A stretch of 40,277 nt of DNA, taken from the NCBI GenBank assembly GCA_012033205.1, contig JAAUSO010000050.1, positions 1-40,277 of the forward strand. The letters are read 5' to 3'. This stretch comes from Richelia sp. SL_2_1. GTDB lineage: Bacteria; Cyanobacteriota; Cyanobacteriia; Cyanobacteriales; Nostocaceae. Each line of letters opens with the position of its first letter. The first letter of the stretch is position 1. Of the stretch, positions 26,855 through 35,866 are shown one piece after another. The notes beneath the pieces were generated by a model. That model was not told the origin of the DNA, made no database searches, and was given only the letters and a program-made list of their open reading frames with translations. The translations under genes and the position numbers were made by a program.

Positions 26855-26901
26855 CAACTGTCAACTGTCAACTGTCAACTGTCAACTGTCAACTGTCAAC
26901 T
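26855..26901. repeat. Heptamer tandem repeat (CAACTGT)n
   Basis: Six to seven perfect copies of CAACTGT, directly after the AGGTTAR tract. Two unrelated STRR families are thus placed side by side between queC and the convergent CorC-type gene. Confidence 0.93.
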
Positions 26902-26908
26902 AACTCTG

Positions 26909-28249
26909 TTACAGCCTTTTTAGTTGAATTTGCTGTAATCGGGGACCTGTTACTGATGCTACTGTAAATTCTATATTTTGATAGCGGAAGCTTTCATCAA
27001 TGTTGGGAATTTTTTGTAAGTGGTATAGCATAAAGCCTCCGAGGGTTTGATATTCTTTTGTTAAAGGTATATGGAGTTCTAATACTTCGTTGAGGTCTTC
27101 TAAATTTATTTGGGCTTGAACTAGAAAGGTTTGCTCATCTATCATTTTGATGAGTAGGTCATTGCTGTTTTGCGTTTCGTCAATGTCACCGATAATTTGA
27201 GCAATTACGTCTTGGATGGTTACTAATCCTACTGTACCGCCAAATTCGTCCACTACGACGACCATAGCGAGCTTTTCTTGCTGCATCATGGGTAATAATT
27301 CATTTAGGGGTGTATGTTCTGGTACGAACCTGGCAGGACGCATACAGGAATGAATTTGTGTATCTAAAGTTAATTGCCCTAATGCTAAAGGCTTTGTTAA
27401 GTCTTTAAAGTAAATGATGCCGCGAATATCATCTAAGGATTCTCCGTATATAGGGTAACAGGAATGACCATCACCTGCCATTTCTTGGAGAAAATTTCGT
27501 AAAGTTGCGTTTTTAGATAGCGCTACTATTTTACTGCGGGGAACCATTACTGCTTGTACTGTCACTTCCCCAAATTCAAAGATATTTTTTAATAGTTCTC
27601 GTTCTCTGGCTCTTAAACCAGTGGATTCTCTCTCTGTGGAAATAATTAATAGTAATTCTTCAGGAGTAACTGGTGGTCTCCAGCTTTTGCCAGTGTATTC
27701 TATACCGAATAGCCGTAACAAAAAACGAGTTGATTGATTAAGAATCCAAATAAAGGGGCTGAAAAATCTCACAATAGCTGTAACTGAAGGACCCAAAAAC
27801 CTCGCTAATTCTTCCGAATACAGCATTGCTACGGATTTGGGACACAATTCACCTAGAACTATTTGTAGATACGCTATGAAAAAAAAGGCGATCGGTATTG
27901 ATAAGGAATGAGCGAGGAAAACATTGATTGTTCTGGGTATGGGTAGAGATTGCAGCGATATATTAATCAATTCTACAATCGTACTTTCTCCAATCCATCC
28001 CAGTGCCAAACTTGAAAGAGTAATCCCTAACTGGGTTGTGGATAGCAATCTATCAATGCTACGTTGCAGCACTTCTACTGCAATCGCTTGAATATCCCCA
28101 GCTTCCACTAACTGATGTATTCGCGATCGCCGTACTGTAACCATTGAGAATTCTGCGGTGACAAAAAAGGCATTGATGGCAATTAAAAGTAAGACTGATA
28201 GCAATCTCAGCCCTACTTCCGACCAATTTAAATTATCAAGACTATTCAC
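26909..28249 (-). CDS. CorC/TlyC-type (CNNM) transporter or hemolysin-family protein
   Basis: A 446-residue inner-membrane protein. The N-terminal DUF21/CNNM domain has three to four helices (about 14-190; AFFVTAEFSMVTVRRSRI, GELCPKSVAML). A CBS pair follows at about 215-345 (VMVPRSKIVAL, YPIYGESLDDIRGII, VVVDEFGGTVGLVTIQDV), then a CorC_HlyC domain at about 360-440 (LGGFMLYHL). Bacterial members are linked to Mg2+ (CorC/MpfA) or Na+ export and were once called hemolysins. The start is GTG at 28249 (NSLDNLNW follows). It converges on queC across two heptamer tracts. Confidence 0.92.
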   Translation of the reverse strand: MNSLDNLNWSEVGLRLLSVLLLIAINAFFVTAEFSMVTVRRSRIHQLVEAGDIQAIAVEVLQRSIDRLLSTTQLGITLSSLALGWIGESTIVELINISLQSLPIPRTINVFLAHSLSIPIAFFFIAYLQIVLGELCPKSVAMLYSEELARFLGPSVTAIVRFFSPFIWILNQSTRFLLRLFGIEYTGKSWRPPVTPEELLLIISTERESTGLRARERELLKNIFEFGEVTVQAVMVPRSKIVALSKNATLRNFLQEMAGDGHSCYPIYGESLDDIRGIIYFKDLTKPLALGQLTLDTQIHSCMRPARFVPEHTPLNELLPMMQQEKLAMVVVVDEFGGTVGLVTIQDVIAQIIGDIDETQNSNDLLIKMIDEQTFLVQAQINLEDLNEVLELHIPLTKEYQTLGGFMLYHLQKIPNIDESFRYQNIEFTVASVTGPRLQQIQLKRL

Positions 28250-28416
28250 AGTCTTTTCTCACGTAAAACTCAAGCCCCACTATCCTGGATTTTTCGATGC
28301 TGTATTTTTACATTAAAGTTAAATTCAAGTTAATTTTAAGTTAAATTCAAATTATTAGCGATGAATCTAGATACTCAATGTAAAATACAGAATCTAACAC
28401 TTAATATTCCCAATAT

Positions 28417-29118
28417 CTACTTTTCTACAGGAATATTTGACACTTCCAACCGTAATTTTTGTGCTGGATAATCTGTAAGAGCTAAGGAAATTTGTTTGAC
28501 ATCATCAAGTAAAGCAGCAGGGATACTCACAGTACCATATGATGGTGGTGCATCAGAAGCTAATTCTGATGGTAAACCTTCTGTGGAAGCACTTAAAGTT
28601 CTTCCTTTATCATCAGTCACGTCTAGAAAGCTGTAAAGAAAGCGCACCGACTCATCACTTTTATTATCCATTTTTACTTTTAGCAACAAAGCGCCCCCCG
28701 AATATTCGGCTGACTGTACTGCAAGAGTTACACCTTCGCTTTCGGCTTGTATGGGAAATCCTGCTTGCAGTTTTTCTGGAGCTTCTGGTGGTTTCTCCTC
28801 TTGTTTGCGTTTGGTATCTTTCGTACCTTCTTCTAAATCATCGATTGTTTTTGATTTAGCGGCTTTAGTTTTACCTTCGATGCGTGATTTGACGATGGAA
28901 AGGATTTCTTCTTCTTTGACAAAGACTACACCTTCTTTTTCTTGACCACCAGTTGTGCCTTTCCTGGCAAACTTAGTAGTAGGACGAGTATCCGGTGCTG
29001 TGACTCCTTTAAGAGCCGCACTTCCCAAGGTAAAACCCCAAAAAGCGCTGACTGAACCAGCCCCTAACATTAGGGTTAATAAAATCAACGTTAGAAGTAC
29101 AGTAGAATTTAGTTTCAT
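28417..29118 (-). CDS. Exported or membrane-anchored protein with C-terminal Ig-like domain
   Basis: A 233-residue protein of unrecognised family. A hydrophobic N-terminal helix (residues 7-27) acts as signal or anchor. A charged, low-complexity, coiled-coil-like stretch (about 45-115) holds many Lys/Glu. From about 125 on, a beta-rich region (VTLAVQSAEYSGGALLLKVKMDN, VRFLYSFLDVTDDKGR) resembles DUF4352-type or NEAT-like Ig-fold periplasmic domains. Its partner is unknown. It is on the same strand as the CorC-type gene, 167 bases upstream, and might share its transcript. Confidence 0.7.
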   Translation of the reverse strand: MKLNSTVLLTLILLTLMLGAGSVSAFWGFTLGSAALKGVTAPDTRPTTKFARKGTTGGQEKEGVVFVKEEEILSIVKSRIEGKTKAAKSKTIDDLEEGTKDTKRKQEEKPPEAPEKLQAGFPIQAESEGVTLAVQSAEYSGGALLLKVKMDNKSDESVRFLYSFLDVTDDKGRTLSASTEGLPSELASDAPPSYGTVSIPAALLDDVKQISLALTDYPAQKLRLEVSNIPVEK

Positions 29119-29240
29119 TCTTCGGAATTAATATAGCTTTTCAATGTCAGGATTAAGCAAAAGTGTTGAAGTTTGTTTTCGATAGGAACCCAAAACTTGA
29201 TAGATATGTACTCGTGCAAAATAAATTAAACATTTCGTTT

Positions 29241-29271
29241 AGGGAGGGAAGAGGGAAAAGGGAAGAGGGGA
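29241..29271. repeat. Degenerate heptamer repeat (GGGAAGA)n
   Basis: About four imperfect copies of GGGAAGA/GAGGGAA. This is the reverse complement of the CTTCCCT family that lies inside the barrel gene at 2581-2620. Confidence 0.75.
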
Positions 29272-29402
29272 GCCTTATATAACTCACGAGTAATTATATA
29301 AATAATTTTGCGTAAGTACTTAATACTTGATAAATATTAGTTTGCACTATTTTATGATTAAATGATGTAGCGCAAAATCTGATATTTTTGATTTTTTGAA
29401 TT

Positions 29403-29420
29403 ATTTTTGTATACAAAAAT
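29403..29420. promoter_or_regulatory. Perfect 18 bp palindrome upstream of tRNA-Ile2
   Basis: ATTTTTGTATACAAAAAT is a perfect palindrome 29 bases upstream of the tRNA. It ends 12 bases before the -10 box at 29433. It covers the region where a -35 box would lie, so a protein bound here could repress or activate the tRNA promoter. Confidence 0.5.
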
Positions 29421-29432
29421 GTAAACTTACGG

Positions 29433-29438
29433 TATAAT
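29433..29438 (+). promoter_or_regulatory. -10 box of tRNA-Ile2 promoter
   Basis: A perfect TATAAT ends ten bases before the tRNA 5' end, so transcription would start within a few bases of the mature tRNA. No good TTGACA is spaced correctly; the upstream palindrome occupies that place. Confidence 0.7.
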
Positions 29439-29448
29439 GATTAATCAG

Positions 29449-29521
29449 CCAGGGTTGGCCGAGCGGTTGAGGCAACGAACTCATAATTCGTGTAAGGCAG
29501 GTTCAACTCCTGCACCCTGGA
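29449..29521 (+). tRNA. trnI-CAU: tRNA-Ile(CAU), lysidine-type
   Basis: A 73-nt cloverleaf. The acceptor CCAGGGT/ACCCTGG pairs fully, the anticodon CAT sits in the loop CTCATAA on stem CGAA/TTCG, and the T-arm is GCAGGTTCAACTCCTGC. CAT occurs in Met, fMet and Ile2 tRNAs. The ACTCATAATT context matches tRNA-Ile2 of cyanobacteria and plastids, whose C34 is changed to lysidine by TilS to read AUA. CCA is not encoded. Confidence 0.85.
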
Positions 29522-29618
29522 TTTAACAATAAATTTAATTTCCTAGATTTAGCCATTAGTTCTGCCCATCGAGAACTAATGGCTAATAAATATTTATCTA
29601 TACCTGTAATTTTCTCTT

Positions 29619-30050
29619 TTACCGATGTGGTAAGCTATCAAAGCGGAATTCAGTTCCAACTTGTAACTGAGTGGCTCTCAAACTCGGAGAACCTAATAAT
29701 GAGGTATTATAAGGATTTGGTAAATCTGGACTCCTTAAATAGGGGTCGTTGGTTGTTTGTTGCTTGAGTAAATCTTGATAAAGAATATTTACTAACTTAG
29801 CATCTCGTTCAATTTGATGTTCTGGAAAAGAATTCTTAAACAAAGAACCAGATCCAAATATCCAATCTATTTCCCGAAATAAACCTTGGTTATTGTAAAA
29901 GTCGGGATAGTTTTCGTAAAACCCCTTTTCAAATACTTCATTTGGTGTTTGATAGCTGGATGTTTCGGTTTCTGCTATGGCGATCGCCGGCAACCCAATG
30001 GTAGCAGTAAGCACTATTAACCCACTTAGGGCTTTTAAGTTTAAGGACAT
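29619..30050 (-). CDS. Small exported protein of unknown function
   Basis: A 143-residue protein with a clear signal peptide (hydrophobic 9-25, cleavage near AIAIAE). The mature part is acidic and aromatic (ENYPDFYNNQGLFREIDWIFG) with no recognised domain and no further membrane span, so it is probably periplasmic or secreted. CAGGAG lies about eight bases before the ATG. It is divergent from pyrE (110 bases apart), and its 3' end converges on the tRNA-Ile2 gene. Confidence 0.75.
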   Translation of the reverse strand: MSLNLKALSGLIVLTATIGLPAIAIAETETSSYQTPNEVFEKGFYENYPDFYNNQGLFREIDWIFGSGSLFKNSFPEHQIERDAKLVNILYQDLLKQQTTNDPYLRSPDLPNPYNTSLLGSPSLRATQLQVGTEFRFDSLPHR

Positions 30051-30160
30051 ATTAACAACTCCTGTATTTTGGTGCGAATTTTGACCGCTAACTTATCTAA
30101 AATGTCAGAACTCGCATAAGTTCAACTAGTCCGGTGTAACATAATTTTTGATGTTTTGTA

Positions 30161-30787
30161 ATGATTTATCGCGCTGAAAGTTCTACCCCAACTGGTTTAT
30201 GGGCTACTAATACTGATTTGAATCTTGTTCGTCAGCAGTTACTAGATTTATTTTGTCAATTTGCTTATCAGGAGGGAGATTTTGTGCTTTCTTCTGGAGC
30301 GCGTAGTTCTTATTACATCAATGGTAAGGAGGTAACGCTCCATCCCCAAGGTGCTTTGGCAATTGGTCGCATTGTTTTAAATATGCTACCTTTGGATATT
30401 CAAGCTGTAGCAGGTTTAACTTTGGGAGCTGATCCGATTGTCAGTGCTGTAAGTGTGGTTTCTGCTCTGGAAAGCCGATCTATACCAGGTTTGATTGTTC
30501 GCAAAGAAGCTAAAGGTCACGGAACCAAAGCTTATGTAGAAGGTCCGAATTTACCGGAAGCGGCTAAGGTTGTAGTCTTGGAAGATGTTGTGACTACAGG
30601 GCGATCAGCGATGAAAGCTGTTACCAGACTTAGAGATGCTGGTTATACAGTTAATCAAGTAATTTCACTGATAGACCGTCAGCAGGGTGGAGCGGAATAT
30701 TATCAAACCGTAAATTTACAGTTTGAATATGTGTTTTCCATTACTGATATTCAAGAAAGGTATAAGCAGATTGTAATTAAACCCTAA
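30161..30787 (+). CDS. pyrE: Orotate phosphoribosyltransferase
   Basis: A 208-residue type I phosphoribosyltransferase that joins orotate to PRPP to give OMP in pyrimidine synthesis. The PRPP loop is VVVLEDVVTTGRSA (137-150). SSYYINGKEVTLHPQG (about 49-64) and GLIVRKEAKGHGTK (about 110-123) are the substrate and flexible-loop motifs of OPRT. Length and domain are normal, with a short N-terminal extension compared with the E. coli enzyme. Monocistronic by position; a hairpin that may terminate it follows at 30795. Confidence 0.95.
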   Translation: MIYRAESSTPTGLWATNTDLNLVRQQLLDLFCQFAYQEGDFVLSSGARSSYYINGKEVTLHPQGALAIGRIVLNMLPLDIQAVAGLTLGADPIVSAVSVVSALESRSIPGLIVRKEAKGHGTKAYVEGPNLPEAAKVVVLEDVVTTGRSAMKAVTRLRDAGYTVNQVISLIDRQQGGAEYYQTVNLQFEYVFSITDIQERYKQIVIKP

Positions 30788-30794
30788 TTAATAA

Positions 30795-30821
30795 TGTAGA
30801 GACGTAGCAGTGCTACGTCTC
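30795..30821. repeat. GACGTAGCA palindrome, copy 1
   Basis: GAGACGTAGCA and TGCTACGTCTC are perfect 11 bp arms around a single G. It starts eight bases after the pyrE stop codon, so it could stop or stabilise that transcript, though no T-run follows. A second copy lies at 30987-31014. Confidence 0.8.
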
Positions 30822-30986
30822 CCCGTATTTCGGTTAGTATCGAGTCGTTTGGATTAATTTCTGCTAAATGCAATCGGCTACAGATTCTTTGTTACACAAC
30901 AGTACAACATTTCGCCATATTCAGATTACGAATTCGCGAATTGTGCGAATTGTTAAGTTACAGGTTCGTTAGCACGCAGAATCATA

Positions 30987-31014
30987 AGACGTAGCAGTGC
31001 TACGTCTCTACAAT
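30987..31014. repeat. GACGTAGCA palindrome, copy 2
   Basis: AGACGTAGCA and TGCTACGTCT (10 bp arms, one central G) are followed by CTACAAT. It lies just after the stop of thiC on the other strand, only 166 bases from the nearest end of copy 1, so the pair flanks the pyrE-thiC spacer. Confidence 0.8.
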
Positions 31015-31031
31015 ATTATTTTTGGAGCAAA

Positions 31032-32513
<1,482 letters not shown>

Positions 32514-32544
32514 TAAGTATGTGGACAAAATTAATTATATATTT

Positions 32545-32619
32545 GTCATTGCGAGTTGAACGGAGTGAAACGAAGCAATCCCAGATTCTTGCGATTGCTT
32601 CGCTGTCGCTCGCAATGAC
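32545..32619. repeat. Palindromic intergenic element (GTCATTGCGAG family)
   Basis: Outer arms GTCATTGCGAG (32545-32555) and CTCGCAATGAC (32609-32619) and inner arms GAAGCAATC (32572-32580) and GATTGCTTC (32593-32601) nest in a 75-base element. Very similar elements are scattered through many bacterial genomes. Confidence 0.85.
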
Positions 32620-32706
32620 GCAAATAATTTTGTATACCAACTTATTGAAAATAATCCTATCACTTTTTTGCTGATGGAGATAAATAGGTTAACAATTATC
32701 AATGCA

Positions 32707-32789
32707 AATGGGTAATGGGTAATGGGTAATGGGTAATGGGTAATGGGTAATGGGTAATGGGTAATGGGTAATGGGTAATGGGTAATGGG
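32707..32789. repeat. Heptamer tandem repeat (AATGGGT)n
   Basis: About twelve perfect copies of AATGGGT. Minus-strand open frames through it (repeating PITHYPL) are artefacts of the repeat. Confidence 0.96.
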
Positions 32790-32863
32790 GTGAAAAAATA
32801 TTAATAATAAGGATAAGGGAGTTTTGATGGACACGCTACGCTAATAGTCTCAAATCTTAACTT

Positions 32864-32921
32864 CAATTACCAATTACCAATTACCAATTCCCAATTACCA
32901 ATTACCAATTACCCATTCCCA
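32864..32921. repeat. Heptamer tandem repeat (CAATTAC)n up to a start codon
   Basis: About eight copies of CAATTAC (some CAATTCC). The tract runs straight into the ATG of the pseudouridine synthase gene at 32922 and leaves no room for a Shine-Dalgarno site. Confidence 0.93.
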
Positions 32922-33542
32922 ATGTCCAAGACAAAATATCGCTACATCATTTTTTATAAACCTTACGGTGTTCTCAGCCAGTTTTCTCAGGACACTCCAG
33001 AACAAAGTACTCTTCAAGATTATATTTCAATCAAAAATGTGTATCCTGTAGGACGTTTAGATACTGACAGTGAAGGTTTATTATTATTAACGAACCACGG
33101 ACAATTACAACATCGGCTTTGTCATCCTCAGTTTGGGCATTATCGCACTTATTGGGTGCAAGTAGAAGGTATTCCGGATGCAACTGCTTTACATAATTTA
33201 GAACAAGGTGTGGTAATTAAAAATTACCGTACTCAACCAGCAAAGGTACAATTATTACCCGAAGAACCACTTTTACCCGAACGCATTCCCCCGATTCGTT
33301 TTCGCAAAAATGTACCTACAACGTGGTTAGAAATGACTCTGAGTGAAGGAAAAAATCGTCAAGTCCGTCGTATGACTGCATCTGTGGGATTTCCTACTTT
33401 ACGGCTGGTACGAGTCCAAATCGCACACCTCAAATTAGATACTTTAGAATTGGGACAATGGCGCGACCTTACAAACGAAGAAGTAAAAATTTTACATAAC
33501 TTAGTATTTTCTAATAGTTCGCTGCCAAATAAAAGGGTATAA
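32922..33542 (+). CDS. RluE-like 23S rRNA pseudouridine synthase
   Basis: A 206-residue single-domain member of the RsuA/RluB/E/F family without an S4 domain, as in RluE, which modifies a uridine in domain V of 23S rRNA. The catalytic motif is GRLDTDSEGLLLLT with Asp47. FYKPYGVLSQF at the start, TYWVQVEGIP and the GKNRQVRRMTASVGFPTLRLVR segment (about 140-165) are family hallmarks. The ATG is immediately preceded by the CAATTAC tract, so translation start is probably leaderless-like or unaided. A few residues upstream could be lost or gained with repeat length. Confidence 0.92.
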   Translation: MSKTKYRYIIFYKPYGVLSQFSQDTPEQSTLQDYISIKNVYPVGRLDTDSEGLLLLTNHGQLQHRLCHPQFGHYRTYWVQVEGIPDATALHNLEQGVVIKNYRTQPAKVQLLPEEPLLPERIPPIRFRKNVPTTWLEMTLSEGKNRQVRRMTASVGFPTLRLVRVQIAHLKLDTLELGQWRDLTNEEVKILHNLVFSNSSLPNKRV

Positions 33543-33773
33543 CAACCACTCACCCCCTTAAGTCAATATTTGAATTAAAATTCGTAATAAGTAAGTTAGT
33601 TAACTAAAAAATATATTTAATCATATTAAGGTATTGAATATACCGAGAAATTCTAAATAACAAAGTGATTTATTTGACAATTTAATTTTAAAATTTTCTC
33701 CAAATACTTATGACTAAAGTTGTCTTAGAAGCTGTATAATTCTATTTTTTTATTCTTAATCAACTTATTGTTA

Positions 33774-35472
33774 ATGTTGGGGTGCATTCTTTTTATGAGT
33801 CTAAATCAGCCATTTAACTGCTATCAAACTCACCAAAAACAAAATCTTGTCTCTGCAAAATCTTCAAGCTTGGAACTTGTGCCTGAAACAACCTCGAATT
33901 TAGAAATTTACACGACGGAAGCTTTGCGTCGTATTCAAGAAGAATTGGATTGGTATCGTAATTTATATGACCAAAATCCCGGTATCAATTTTACTGTAGA
34001 TTCTACCGGAATGATTTTGTCTGTAAATCAATTTGGTGCCAAGCATTTGGGTTATTTACCCAGTGATTTGCATCAAAGATTAATTTTTAATATATTTGCT
34101 TTTTTTGAACGGGAAAAATTATCCGATTTATTGACAAGATTGTTAAAGAATTCCTCAGAAAAAGTTGAAGATGGAGAATTTTGTTTAAATTGTCCGGATA
34201 GTCAAATTATTTGGCTTAAAATCAAAGCCAGAAAATTTCTGGATAGACAGCAAAATCCCATAATTTTGATGGATTGTGAAGATATTACTGCTGATAAACT
34301 TGCTCAAGCTTCAAATCCAAAGGAAAATAGTTTACTGGAATTAGCTGCTTGCATACCAGTTATGTTGTGGATGACGGATAATCAAGGAGTGCATAACTTC
34401 TTTAATTCTTCTTGGTTAAAGCTTACCGGACGTAAAATTGAGCAAGAATTAGGCTTGGGATGGCTAGAAAATTTACATCCTGAAGATAAAAATGCATATT
34501 TATCAACTTATTCTCAAGCAATCAAAGAAAAACAAAAGTTTCAAATACAATACCGTTTAAAAAGTGCTGATGGTGATTATCGTTGGATTTCCGATAAAGG
34601 TGTACCTCGATTTTCATCTGATAATGATTTTATTGGTTATATCGGTTGTTGTATTGATATTACTGAGTGTAAAAAGCTGAAGTGGCAATTAGGGAAAGCC
34701 AAATAGCAGCACAAGCTCAATTAGAAGAGATGGAATCTCTTAACCGTCTTAAGAATGAATTTTAAGTACAGTATCCCACGAATTACGCACGCCATTAACT
34801 AATATGAAAATGGCGATTCAAATGTTGGAAATTAAGCTTGAAAAAGAACATTTACCTTCTGATACCTCTGAATCAGTTAATTGTTTGAAAAATCATTCCA
34901 AAATATCTCGTTATTTTCAAATACTAAATAATGAGTGCGAACGAGAAATCAATTTGATTAATAATTTTCTCGATTTGCAGCGACTCGATACTAATGCTAA
35001 ACCTTTGGTATTGGAAAAAATTGAAGTATCTCCATGGCTAGAACGAGTAATTGAATTATACAATACACGAAACCGTGATTGCTGTCGGCAAAGATTAAAG
35101 TTAGAGATGGAATCTCATTTACCGTCTATAATTTGCGATCCGTTCAGTTTAGAGCGCATTTTAGTAGAGTTGCTGACTAATGCTTGTAAATTTAGTCCAA
35201 TTAATCAAGAAATTATTGTCAAGGCTCAGGTAAAATCTGATTATATTCAGTTTCAAGTGATTAACACTGGCGCGGAAATTCCTGCTGCTGAATTATCGCT
35301 TATTTTTGATAAATTCTATCGGATTCCCAGTAATGACCCTTGGAAACAAGGAGGTACCGGGTTAGGATTAGCATTGGTACAAAAACTGACCAAGCATTTA
35401 GACGGATTGATTGAGGTGGAAAGCGATTCTAATCGTACAATATTTTCTATTGAATTACCTCTTGAGAGATAA
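33774..35472 (+). pseudogene. PAS-PAS sensor histidine kinase broken by two frameshifts
   Basis: The reading frame goes through three phases. Frame 1, to 34706, holds two PAS domains (NFTVDSTGMILSVNQFG; MLWMTDNQGVHNFFNSSW) and the PAC-type YRWISDKGVPRF. Near 34690 (TTAGGGAAAG) a base is missing; the continuing frame reads SQIAAQAQLEEMESLNRLKNEF and stops at 34756. Near 34760 (GAATTTTAAG) another base is missing; frame 3 then gives LSTVSHELRTPLTN with the phospho-accepting His at 34777. An HATPase follows with the N box (ERILVELLTNACKFSP), NTGAEIP, IFDKFYRIP and GGTGLGLALV, ending at 35472. Both losses would restore a typical cyanobacterial kinase. The first start may be ATG 33774 or 33795. 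Either genuine decay or sequencing error. Confidence 0.85.
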
Positions 35473-35609
35473 TTTATCGTTTCGATAACTGCTTTTTATT
35501 ATCCGTCAGATGTTTGTTCCCTAGCTAATCATAATTTTGTATTGCATATCCGGAAAATTATTCTACAATTAATTTGCCGATATTTCAAAGTTATAGTTAA
35601 TATACGTGT

Positions 35610-35866
35610 AGCTACTGAAACGGAATAATCCGGAGTAATTCGGAGTATTAACTACACCAGCCTCAGCGCGTAAGCGCTACGTTATCTCGGTTATGACACC
35701 CTAGAGGTTAGACAGCTTCAGGCTATGTCGAAGCGCGATTAAACAGTTAAACCGTTCAATTAAAAACAGTGTCGCTAGCTTAAAAAGCCTTGATAACATT
35801 GGCGAGTCAAACTTTACACTTCCAAGTGAAACTAATCATTAAGTTGATTTACACCGAAACAAAACC
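35610..35866 (+). ncRNA. Candidate omega-RNA (HEARO RNA) of IscB
   Basis: The region just upstream of iscB has no ORF but is rich in pairing. AGCGC/GCGCT closes a GTAA tetraloop (35665-35678). GCTTC (35715-35719) pairs with GAAGC (35730-35734), and GTTATC (35681-35686) can pair with GATAAC (35792-35797) at long range. IscB genes are known to carry their guide-scaffold RNA upstream, overlapping or touching the ORF start. The 5' edge and the guide segment cannot be fixed from one copy; the guide would precede the scaffold, near 35640-35660. Confidence 0.7.

Noticed and set aside
29449-29521. tRNA-Met as the identity of the CAT-anticodon tRNA
   Set aside because: The anticodon-arm context ACTCATAATT matches tRNA-Ile2 rather than initiator or elongator Met; a search would settle it.
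32535-32834. Minus-strand frame with repeated PITHYPL
   Set aside because: Produced by reading through the AATGGGT heptamer tract; not a protein repeat.
34804-35472. A free-standing HATPase protein starting at ATG 34804
   Set aside because: The H-box lies in the same frame just upstream without a start, showing this is the 3' part of the broken kinase.
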